A stretch of DNA of 6,085 bases from CAVLCC01 sp963624975 (GTDB lineage: Bacteria > Actinomycetota > Coriobacteriia > Coriobacteriales > CADBOM01), in NCBI GenBank assembly GCA_963624975.1, contig CAVFRF010000034.1, positions 1 to 6,085 on the forward strand, given 5' to 3'. This document shows, one piece after another, positions 1 through 6,085 of this stretch. Below the pieces are notes generated by a model. It did no database searches. It had not been told where the DNA came from and was given only the letters and a program-made list of their open reading frames with translations. Each line of letters begins with the position of its first letter. Position 1 is the first letter of the stretch. The translations under genes were made by a program, and so were the position numbers.

Positions 1-1104
1 GTCGATGGGTTCTATCACGCCGGCATCGGCAAGCTTGCGCACAGCGTCGTTGGCTGCCGGCAGCGTTTTCTCGCAACGCTCCGCGATGTACTTCGCGTTC
101 ACGATCGGATGGGCCAGCAGGTCGTGCAGCAGCACGTCGCAGATGTCGTCGCGTCTCACGCCAACGATTCTTTCCCTCCAGCCGTTCTCGATGTTGGCGA
201 ACGCCTGTTCCATCTCCATGATCGTGTCGGCTTCGTGCACCAGCATCTTGGCTCCGTTGTAGATCCACATCTCGAGCGCAGAGCGCTTGGCCTGGGATTC
301 GGCCTTCTGCTTGGACTGGGAACCCGGGCCCTCGACGCGGCGAATCGACTCCACCGCCACCGCCACCGGCACATGCCGCGAAAACCCGCGCTTGGCGTAG
401 ATGATGTAGGTGATCTGGCGACCAAGCGAGTCCAACCCGGTCTCGTACGGGCGGATGCATTCGAGCTGGAAGTGCGCCAATCCGGTTTGGATCAGCGGCG
501 AGTAGATGTCGGTGTTGCAGAACTTGCAGAGGTCGTCCACGTACTCGCGGAGCTGATCTTCTGGCAGCGGATTCCTGAGAAACGGGATGGCCTCGAGAGT
601 TGCGCCTTCGCCATTGCGAGCCTGGTGCATAGACTTGGGCCGAGAATGGATGACGAGCTGCCTGTGAAGGTCGTCCAAGCTGTCGGTATCGAACACGAAG
701 CTCCCCATGTTGGAACACGAGTTGCATTTCTCGATGCGCTCCCGGTACCAGATCGCATCGAACGGCGTAGAAGCCTTGCTTGCCGCATCGGCCTGCTCGG
801 TATCGGTGAGGCCCCTGCGCTTGATGTCGTGCATCAGCAGGTCCATGAGGCTGTATTCGCCGCCGTCGATGATTGCCGAGCAGATGGCCTCGATGTTGAG
901 CGTCATGGCCTTCACGCAGTCACGATACGGGCTTGCTCCGATGTGCTCGTCGGCACGGGTGAACGCGCGCTCGCCCCTGGAGATGACCTGAATCATGCCG
1001 GGGCTGAACAGCCTCGGCTGACGGGTCAGCAGCTTGGGCACATAAGAGGCGTCGATTTCGGAACGCATCTTCTCGCGCATCATAGCCAGTCTCGAAGTGT
1101 CCAT
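1..1104 (-). CDS. Fic-family protein with degenerate catalytic motif, C-terminal winged helix (partial, runs off left edge)
   Basis: An uninterrupted minus-strand frame of 368 codons runs from ATG 1104 to the window edge; no stop is visible, so the C-terminus is missing. The N-terminal part (about residues 15-90) resembles the Fic N-terminal region, including YVPKLL and a remnant inhibitory helix, TLNIEA (68-73). The Fic core (about 135-235) contains LAHFQLECIRPYETGLDSLGR (209-229), aligning with the family pattern HxQFExIHPFxDGNGRxGR. Active Fic enzymes transfer AMP or similar groups to target hydroxyls. Here the catalytic His is Arg218 and the Asp/Glu, Asn, Gly and Arg of the loop are Thr222, Leu224, Asp225 and Ser226, so catalysis by the usual mechanism is unlikely. 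Residues about 313-368 look like the winged helix common at Fic C-termini. Two CxxC pairs (127/130, 193/196) are unusual. The start is uncertain: upstream SD is weak and ATGs at codons 8 and 9 are alternatives. The target is unknown. Confidence 0.85.
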   Translation of the reverse strand, partial: MDTSRLAMMREKMRSEIDASYVPKLLTRQPRLFSPGMIQVISRGERAFTRADEHIGASPYRDCVKAMTLNIEAICSAIIDGGEYSLMDLLMHDIKRRGLTDTEQADAASKASTPFDAIWYRERIEKCNSCSNMGSFVFDTDSLDDLHRQLVIHSRPKSMHQARNGEGATLEAIPFLRNPLPEDQLREYVDDLCKFCNTDIYSPLIQTGLAHFQLECIRPYETGLDSLGRQITYIIYAKRGFSRHVPVAVAVESIRRVEGPGSQSKQKAESQAKRSALEMWIYNGAKMLVHEADTIMEMEQAFANIENGWRERIVGVRRDDICDVLLHDLLAHPIVNAKYIAERCEKTLPAANDAVRKLADAGVIEPID

Positions 1105-1146
1105 GCATACCGCCAATCTGCTTGGAGTCGACAGGGTTGGATTCGC

Positions 1147-1172
1147 AAAGTAGCAGCAAGTCGCGCTGTCAA
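1147..1172 (-). promoter_or_regulatory. Candidate promoter for the Fic-like gene
   Basis: On the minus strand a perfect TTGACA (1167-1172) is followed after 14 bases by TACTTT (1147-1152), about 43 bases upstream of the ATG. The spacer is shorter than the usual 16-18 and the -10 match is only partial. An alternative -10, TAAAAT, lies at 1207-1212 in the A/T-rich block but has no good -35. This is inference from motif matching only. Confidence 0.25.
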
Positions 1173-1309
1173 CAATTTAAACGGCTTCAATTCGCAATAC
1201 AGGGAAATTTTAGCTCTACTGGGTATCCTTATGCAAGTTTAGATGCCCCACCTTTTCTAACGCCCGTCGCAAAATGTGCTGCAAGAACGTGCCAAAAACA
1301 GTCGTAGGT

Positions 1310-1369
1310 GGCGGTGCCGACACGACTGGCGGGCATCGTGCCGCCGGATCGCTGTGCATGCACGGCGGC
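1310..1369 (+). promoter_or_regulatory. Overlapping inverted repeats with mutually exclusive pairings in the pheS upstream region
   Basis: GGCGG (1310-1314) can pair with CCGCC (1341-1345), with a further CACG/CGTG pairing inside (1321-1324 with 1337-1340). The same GCCGCC (1340-1345) can instead pair with GGCGGC (1364-1369), which is followed by TTT. A compact third hairpin (1328-1331 and 1333-1335 with 1339-1345) also competes. Alternative pairing is how leader attenuators are built, but GC-rich DNA yields such stems by chance and no leader peptide or T-box core is evident. A function for pheS control is only a suggestion. Confidence 0.25.
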
Positions 1370-1471
1370 TTTCGGGCAGCGCATTGAACCCGGCTCGCTT
1401 CGATATCCCGATTTATGGAAAGTTAGGCATCGTTAAGCCGCTGTGTGAAGCGAGTGCCGCTCCAACTCTGC

Positions 1472-1477
1472 GATAAT
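1472..1477 (+). promoter_or_regulatory. Candidate -10 element for pheS
   Basis: GATAAT matches the TATAAT consensus at five of six positions and would start a transcript near 1484, giving a leader of roughly 68 bases before the pheS ATG. No convincing -35 is present at the right distance, so an activator-dependent or a different upstream promoter is possible. Confidence 0.3.
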
Positions 1478-1534
1478 TTGGCAGGTTGGGCATGTTGGAA
1501 AGAGGATGCCCGTACTACAAACTTCAAACAGCAC

Positions 1535-1542
1535 AAGAGAGG
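1535..1542 (+). promoter_or_regulatory. pheS ribosome binding site
   Basis: AAGAGAGG lies nine bases before ATG 1552 and decides this start over the in-frame upstream TTG 1486 and ATG 1492, whose upstream sequence gives no comparable match. Confidence 0.75.
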
Positions 1543-1551
1543 CAGCGTGCT

Positions 1552-2613
1552 ATGTCGGTCATAGATTCGATAGAAGAGATACGCAGCATGGGAATCGCCG
1601 CGATTGAGGAAGCCGGCAATTCCGAGGAGCTGGAGAACATCAGGGTCAGGCTGCTGGGCAAGAAGGGCAACCTCACGGCCATCCTCCGCTCCATGGGAGA
1701 AGTTGCCGCCGAGCTTCGCGCAGAGGTGGGCAAGAACGCCAACCTCGCCCGCAAGGCCGTGGAAGAGGCCATCGAGGCCAAGGCCGCCGAGCTTCACGCC
1801 AAGGAGCTTGAGGCCAAGATGTCGGCCGAGGCCATCGACGTCACGCTTCCCGGCAGGGCACGCCCGCTGGGCACGCGCCATCTCATCGCCAACGTTCAGG
1901 ACCAGATCTGCGATATCTTCGTGGGTCTGGGCTACGTGGTGCAGCACGGTCCCGAGGTCGAGACCCAGTGGTACAACTTCGAGGCTCTCAACACCCCGCC
2001 CGACCATCCGTCGCGCGGACTGCAAGATTCGTTCTACGTGGTGGATGCCACGGGAGCGCACACCAACGTGAAGGGCGAGTCCGACGTGCTGCTGCGCACG
2101 CAGACCTCCGGCACGCAGATCCACGCCATGGAAGACCGCAAGCCGCCGATCTACATGGTGGCTCCCGGCAAGGTGTACCGCCGCGACGTTCCCGACCCTT
2201 CGCATCTGCCGCAGTTCACGCAGGTAGAGGGCCTCGTGGTGGACAAGGGCATTACCTACGGCGACCTCAAGGGCACGCTCGAGCACTTCTGCCGCGAGAT
2301 GTTCGGTCCCGACCGCAAGACCAGGTTCCGCGCGCACTACTTCCCATTCACCGAGCCTTCGGTCGAGGTGGACGTGAGCTGCGGCATCTGCCATGGCGAG
2401 GGCTGCAGGTTCTGCAAGGGCACCGGCTGGCTCGAGATCCTGGGGTGCGGCATGGTGGATCCCAACGTGTTCGGCTTCGTGGGCATCGACCCCGAGGAGT
2501 ACTCCGGGTTCGCCTTCGGCATGGGCGCCGAGCGCATCGCGTGCCTCAAGTACAACGTGCCCGACCTCAGGATGCTGCTCGACGGCGACATGAGGTTCCT
2601 GAGGCAGTTCTAG
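1552..2613 (+). CDS. pheS: Phenylalanine--tRNA ligase alpha subunit
   Basis: PheS is the catalytic alpha subunit of the cytoplasmic alpha2-beta2 enzyme that activates phenylalanine with ATP and loads it onto tRNA-Phe. From ATG 1552 it is 353 residues, normal for the family. Residues 1-90 are the charged, helical tRNA-binding coiled coil. The class II synthetase core follows: GKVYRRDVPDPSHLPQFTQVEG (motif 2 region; 207-228), the FPFTEPSVEVDV strand (264-275), a four-cysteine cluster (Cys277, 280, 285, 288) seen in many bacterial PheS, and motif 3, GFAFGMGAERIACLKY (319-334), ending in the typical RFLRQF. The start was chosen because AAGAGAGG (1535-1542) is a good Shine-Dalgarno nine bases before this ATG; the frame stays open to a TTG at 1486 and an ATG at 1492, but that extension is not family-like. 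pheT follows after 89 bases, so the two are probably co-transcribed. Confidence 0.98.
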   Translation: MSVIDSIEEIRSMGIAAIEEAGNSEELENIRVRLLGKKGNLTAILRSMGEVAAELRAEVGKNANLARKAVEEAIEAKAAELHAKELEAKMSAEAIDVTLPGRARPLGTRHLIANVQDQICDIFVGLGYVVQHGPEVETQWYNFEALNTPPDHPSRGLQDSFYVVDATGAHTNVKGESDVLLRTQTSGTQIHAMEDRKPPIYMVAPGKVYRRDVPDPSHLPQFTQVEGLVVDKGITYGDLKGTLEHFCREMFGPDRKTRFRAHYFPFTEPSVEVDVSCGICHGEGCRFCKGTGWLEILGCGMVDPNVFGFVGIDPEEYSGFAFGMGAERIACLKYNVPDLRMLLDGDMRFLRQF

Positions 2614-2633
2614 CAGCAGCCCTGAAAGCAGTT

Positions 2634-2666
2634 CTGCACGGCCGGCTCGTTTGCGGCCTGCAGTTT
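2634..2666 (+). terminator. Stem-loop in the pheS-pheT spacer, possible weak terminator or processing site
   Basis: CTGCA-c-GGCCG (2634-2644) is complementary to CGGCC-TGCAG (2654-2663), giving ten base pairs with one bulged C and a nine-base loop, followed by TTTG. The T tract is too short for a strong intrinsic terminator and the operon must continue into pheT, so partial attenuation, a processing site or no function are all possible. Confidence 0.35.
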
Positions 2667-2702
2667 GAATAACAACCGATTCGAGAAAGCGGTAGCAAGC
2701 AA

Positions 2703-5194
2703 ATGCGCGTTTCACTTAAATGGCTCAAGACCATGGTCGACCTCCCCGAAGAGGCTGCCGACCTCGATGCGTTCTGCGACAAGCTCGACATGACGGGCAC
2801 CGGCGTGGAGGGAGTCGAGCAGACCGGCGCCTCGCTCAACAACGTGGTGATCGGTCACCTGCTCACCAAGGAGCACCACCCCAACGCCGACACGCTCTGG
2901 GTGACCACTGTGGACGTGGGGGAGCGCAACCTCGGCGAAGATGGCAAGCCCGAGCCGCTGCAGATCGTGTGCGGCGCGCAGAACTTCAACGCCGGCGACA
3001 AGATCGTGGTGGCCATGATCGGCGCCGAGCTGCCGGGCGACGTGAAGATCAAGAAGTCCAAGCTGCGCGGCGTGGTGTCGTACGGCATGAACTGCTCCGG
3101 CAGGGAGCTTGGCGTGTCGAGCGACCACGAGGGCATCATGATCCTGCCCGCCGACGCTCCCGTGGGCACTCCGATTGCGGAGTACCTGGGCATCGGCGAC
3201 ACGGTGCTCGACCTCGAGATTACCCCCAACCGCCCCGACTGCATGTCGATGCTGGGCATGGCCCGCGAAGTCGGTGCGATGTACGGCGTGCCCTGCCACT
3301 TCGACGCGCCCGAACTGGTGGAGGGCGGCGAGAAGGCCGCCGACCTCGTGAAGGTCACGATCGACGACCCTGAGAGATGCCCGCGCTACACGGCCCGAGT
3401 GATCAAGGGCGCCAAGATCGCGCCTTCGCCCAAGTGGCTGGCAGAGCGCGTGACCGCGGCGGGCGCGCGTCCGATCAACAACGTGGTGGACGCCACCAAC
3501 TACATCATGTTCGAGCTGGGGCAGCCGCTCCACGCCTTCGACTTCGACAAGCTCGCCAAAGATGCCGACGGCAAGGCGCACATCCGCGTGCGCCGCGCGC
3601 TGGACGGAGAGCCGTTCACCACGCTCGACGATGTGGACCGCACGCTCACCAACGACATGACGGTAATCGCCGACGGCAACGCTGCCGCTGCTGGCGACGC
3701 GGGACTGCCCGTCGCGCTTGCCGGCGTGATGGGCGGCCTCGACAGCGAGATCGACGACAACACCGTCAACATCTTGCTGGAGTCGGCCACGTTCCAGTCC
3801 GGCTGCACTTCGCGCACCAGCCGCAACCTGCAGCTGTTCTCGGAGTCGTCGGCCCGCTACGAGCGTGGCGTGGACGGCGCAACCTGCGAGGAGTTCTCGC
3901 GCTACGCCGCATCGCTCATCGCGGAGGTTACCGGCGGCACCGTGTGCGAAGGGTCGTAGACGCGTACCCCGAGCCGGTCTCGCGCGTGAGGCTCGCGCTT
4001 CGCTGCGAGAGGCTGCGCTCGTTCATCGGAGCGCCCATCACCGATGCCGAAATCGAGGGGTTCCTCACCAGCCTGGGCTGCGAGGTGTCGCAGGCTAGCG
4101 GCAATTCGGTGCTCGACGTGGTGGTTCCGACCTTCCGTCCCGACCTCACCCGCGAGATAGACCTCTACGAGGAAGTCCTGCGCCTGTGGGGCACCGACAG
4201 GGTTCCCAGCACGCTTCCGGCCAGCACCGGCGTGGCTGGCGGCCTCACCGTGGAGCAGAAGAGAACGGCGCTCGTGGGATCGGTCCTGCGCGCTGCCGGC
4301 GTGAACGAGACGCTCACGTACTCCTTCGTTCCCTCCGACGATGTCGAGCGCGCCCGTATGGAGAGCGGCGTGAACGGCGACGACGTGGTGCTCATGAACC
4401 CGCTGTCTTCCGACATGGGCGTGATGCGCAGGTCGCTGCTGCCGGGGCTTCTGAGGTCGGTGGCGTTCAACCAGAGCAAGGGCGTGCGCAACATCCACCT
4501 GTACGAGGTGGGCTCGGTGTTCGAAGGGCACGAGGCGCAGGCTCAGCCCGACGAGCCGCAGCACGTGGCATGCGTGCTGTGCGGTTCGTGGAACGAGCCC
4601 GGCTGGAACGAGCCGGCACCCGCCATCGACTTCTTTGATGCCAAGGGCATCATCGAGAACATCGTGCGCGAGCTGGCGATTCCCAAGCTGCGCTTCAAGC
4701 CGATCGACGCCGCCGACGCGCCCTGGCTGCAGCCCGGTGCCGCCGCCAAGGTTCTCTCGGGCAAGCAGGAGCTGGGCTGGATCGGTCTCGTGCACCCCGA
4801 GGTCTGCGACGCATTCGACGCGGAGGCTCCCGTGGTGGCGTTCGACCTGCTGCTCGACCGCCTGCTGGCTTGCGCCAACTACGCAAGGCCCTACGTGGAC
4901 ATCCCGCAGTTCCCCGCGGTGTCGGTGGACATGGCCATCATCGTGGACGAGGAGGTGAGCTGCCAGCAGGTCGAGCAGGCTGCCCAGTCTGCAGGCGGCA
5001 AGATGCTGGAGTCGGTGAGGCTCTTCGACGTGTACCGCGACGAGAAGCGCATCGGCAAGGGTCTGAAGTCGCTGGCATTCTCTCTGATGTACCGCGACCC
5101 CGAGCGGACCCTCAAGTCCGAAGAGGTGGAGAAGAAGCACCAGCACGTGATGGAGAAGGTAGCCAAGGCCACCGGAGGCAAGTTCAGAGATTAG
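2703..5194 (+). CDS. pheT: Phenylalanine--tRNA ligase beta subunit, interrupted by an apparent one-base frameshift
   Basis: PheT binds tRNA-Phe and carries the editing site that hydrolyses mischarged Tyr-tRNA-Phe; it pairs with PheS. The first frame (2703-3959, 418 codons) holds the N-terminal domain, the OB-fold tRNA-binding domain (about residues 45-155), EITPNRPD (172-179), and the B3/B4 editing domain with LGQPLHAFD (272-280) and VALAGVMGG (337-345). It stops at TAG 3957 after TVCEGS. The family sequence resumes at once in the -1 frame with VVDAYPEP and continues through B5 (PTFRPDLTREIDLYEEVLRLWG), the catalytic-like core and the C-terminal FDX-ACB anticodon-binding domain (about 735-830), ending at 5194. 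Adding one G to the run at 3951-3953 restores an 830-residue protein, normal length. As PheT is essential, a base-calling error in a homopolymer is the simplest reading; a real mutation or recoding is possible. The Shine-Dalgarno before ATG 2703 is weak. Confidence 0.96.
3951..3959 (+). other. Frameshift site in pheT
   Basis: The bases GGGTCGTAG give Gly-Ser-stop in the upstream frame. With GGGG in place of GGG they read Gly-Val-Val-Asp, exactly joining the two conserved halves between the editing domain and B5. The preceding bases do not form an X-XXY-YYZ slippery heptamer in the upstream frame (it would be C-GAA-GGG), which argues against classic programmed -1 frameshifting. Confidence 0.85.
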
Positions 5195-5210
5195 GGAGTT
5201 GGAAACTCTC
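5194..5210 (+). terminator. Small stem-loop at the pheT stop codon
   Basis: GGGAGTT (5194-5200) pairs with AACTCTC (5204-5210), seven pairs including one G-U, around a three-base GGA loop. It begins on the last base of the pheT stop codon. There is no U tract after it. It competes with the outer stem of the longer hairpin that follows. A role at the end of the pheST transcript is a guess. Confidence 0.3.
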
Positions 5211-5306
5211 CCGGGGTGCCATCGCGCGGGGTATACCATAACGGCTCAGGCTGGACTTTCAGCCAGAAGTCGCCGTTACGGCACACCCCGCGCGGGGCGC
5301 CGGAGA
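5207..5306 (-). terminator. Long imperfect hairpin filling the convergent pheT/trmB-like spacer
   Basis: Arms 5223-5245 and 5272-5294 are 23-base inverted repeats around a 26-base loop. They differ at three positions (5233/5284, 5235/5282, 5238/5279), each A against C on the plus strand, which become G-U pairs in minus-strand RNA. The stem extends outward with GGTGCC/GGCGCC (5215-5220, 5296-5301) and TCTCC/GGAGA (5207-5211, 5302-5306). The loop itself holds GGCTG...CAGCC. Placed just past the minus-strand methyltransferase stop, it could end that transcript, but there is no U tract on either side. A dispersed palindromic repeat is an alternative. Confidence 0.55.
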
Positions 5307-5327
5307 ATCGTTCGTATCTACTCGATG

Positions 5328-6085
5328 CTATTTCTGGACTTGCTTCCGTGCTCTCGCGGCGGCTATCGCCTCTCGGCGCACTGCGTTCTTGCGGCGGTTG
5401 ATCATGTTCTCGACTGTGCTTTCCATGCCATAGGGCACGTAGGTCATGCTTTCGAGGTCGTCCGGGAGGAAGTCCACCAAGCTCATCGGACCGTTCTGTT
5501 CGATGTGGCCGTTTGGGGCGATGGCAGAAGCCGGCCTCCCGTCGGACACGGCCTCCAACGCGCTCACCTTGGCTCCCTTGCCCAGAAGCTTGCGCTCGAC
5601 ATCGCTCGTAACGCCTGCAAGCCCGTCGGCATGGGCGTCGGCGGTCTGCCACCGCACCTCGTAGCCCGCCAGCTCGAACTGGCCCAGCGACCACTCGAAG
5701 AGCGGGCGGCTGTCGGTTTTCATGAGAATCCGGCCGTCCGGAGACAGCAACTCGCGGTATCGCAGCAGGTTGTCGGCGTAGGTGAGCCTGCGGTCGGCGC
5801 ACTTGGCCTTGGGCATGGGAGTGCTGAAGTTGAGGTAGATGGTGTCCAGCTCGCCCGGCGCGAACGCGTCGGGCAGCTCCTCGGCGGCGGCGATTGCGAA
5901 AGCCGCGTTGTCGACCCCGGCATCGTGCGCGTGACGTGCCGCCATGGCGATGCAGATCGGCTCGGTGTCGATGCCCACGATCAGCGAGTCGCGATCGAGC
6001 CGCGCGGTGCCAATGGCAAACGAGCCTTTGCCACAGCCGATGTCGAGCTTCACGCGCGCGCCCGGCATGTTGCGCGACTGCGACC
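5328..6085 (-). CDS. trmB: TrmB-like tRNA (guanine-N7-)-methyltransferase with altered active-site motif (partial, start beyond right edge)
   Basis: TrmB uses S-adenosylmethionine to make 7-methylguanosine at tRNA position 46. The minus-strand frame is open to the window edge, so the N-terminus is missing; residues here are counted from the first visible ATG at 6068, which is probably internal since TrmB has a segment before its SAM motif. Seen in order: SAM-binding LDIGCGKG (8-15), GIDTEP (32-37), PGELDTIYLNFS (71-82), KTDSRPLFEWS (117-127) and SDVERKLLGKG (155-165). These match TrmB landmarks. However, the family DPWxKxRHxKRR motif reads TPMPKAKCADRR (83-94), losing the Asp thought to be catalytic, and the Trp and His. 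About 70 residues follow the usual end (175-246), finishing in a basic tail, NRRKNAVRREA. It converges on pheT with a 133-base spacer. Activity as true TrmB is therefore uncertain; a divergent paralogue is the alternative. Confidence 0.8.
   Translation of the reverse strand, partial: SQSRNMPGARVKLDIGCGKGSFAIGTARLDRDSLIVGIDTEPICIAMAARHAHDAGVDNAAFAIAAAEELPDAFAPGELDTIYLNFSTPMPKAKCADRRLTYADNLLRYRELLSPDGRILMKTDSRPLFEWSLGQFELAGYEVRWQTADAHADGLAGVTSDVERKLLGKGAKVSALEAVSDGRPASAIAPNGHIEQNGPMSLVDFLPDDLESMTYVPYGMESTVENMINRRKNAVRREAIAAARARKQVQK

Larger units (their letters stand above)
1105..1551. other. Divergent intergenic region between the Fic-like gene and pheS
   Basis: This 447-base stretch separates two genes read away from each other and must hold both promoters. 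Positions about 1165-1300 are clearly richer in A/T than the flanking genes. Positions 1310-1369 hold overlapping GGCGG/CCGCC inverted repeats, and 1354-1363 is a perfect ten-base palindrome, GTGCATGCAC. Short open frames in it (for example 1274-1387 plus, 37 codons, or 1243-1260 plus, MPHLF) have no convincing ribosome binding site or recognisable product. I find no tRNA, and no full T-box signature. Confidence 0.7.

Noticed and set aside
109..1242. A 377-codon plus-strand open frame across the Fic-like gene
   Set aside because: Its translation is a His/Arg/Val/Leu-rich string typical of an antisense shadow; the opposite strand gives a continuous, recognisable Fic-family protein.
1305..1325. 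T-box-like string AGGTGGCGGTGCCG upstream of pheS
   Set aside because: It departs from the AGGGTGGNACCGCG core at key bases and no specifier stem or terminator arrangement could be recognised.
1274..1387. Small 37-codon plus-strand frame as a leader peptide
   Set aside because: It has no ribosome binding site and only one Phe codon, so it does not look like a phenylalanine leader peptide.
1486..1551. N-terminal extension of PheS from TTG 1486 or ATG 1492
   Set aside because: The extra residues do not resemble PheS, and a good Shine-Dalgarno directs the start at ATG 1552.
1423..2715. A 430-codon minus-strand frame opposite pheS
   Set aside because: It is an antisense shadow of pheS with low-complexity His/Leu/Ala composition; pheS itself is unambiguous. 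The same applies to the long minus-strand frames opposite pheT (2712-3581, 3902-5239).
3945..3953. Programmed -1 frameshift signal in pheT
   Set aside because: The in-frame bases C-GAA-GGG do not form a slippery heptamer, and PheT is not known as a recoded gene; a homopolymer indel explains the data better.
5191..5802. A 203-codon minus-strand frame overlapping the TrmB-like gene and the spacer
   Set aside because: It is in a different frame from the recognisable methyltransferase and gives an Arg/Pro/Gly-rich sequence without family features.

Overview
The window reads as ordinary chromosome from a high-GC bacterium. The strong G/C bias at third codon positions and the style of the proteins suggest an actinobacterium, plausibly Coriobacteriia (Eggerthella-like). 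That placement is a judgement from composition and protein style, not a search result.

Layout, left to right. Positions 1-1104, minus strand: a Fic-family protein cut off by the left edge, with a Fic fold, a C-terminal winged-helix segment and a badly degenerated catalytic motif. Positions 1105-1551: a 447-base divergent intergenic region with an A/T-rich block and a cluster of overlapping inverted repeats. Positions 1552-2613 and 2703-5194, plus strand: the pheS-pheT operon for the two subunits of phenylalanyl-tRNA synthetase. pheT is split by an apparent one-base deletion in a G run near 3951. Positions 5195-5327: a convergent intergenic spacer filled by a roughly 100-base imperfect hairpin. 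Positions 5328-6085, minus strand: a TrmB-like tRNA (guanine-N7) methyltransferase whose start lies beyond the right edge.

PheS and PheT form the heterotetrameric enzyme that charges tRNA-Phe. The TrmB-like protein, if active, would modify tRNA, so the centre and right of the window concern tRNA biology. The Fic-like gene is divergent from pheS and has no evident functional link.

I see no CRISPR array, transposase, tRNA/rRNA gene or multi-gene defence locus. The points worth a second look are two outer genes that keep their family fold but have lost signature catalytic residues, the pheT frameshift, and the long hairpin whose arm mismatches become G-U pairs only when transcribed from the minus strand.
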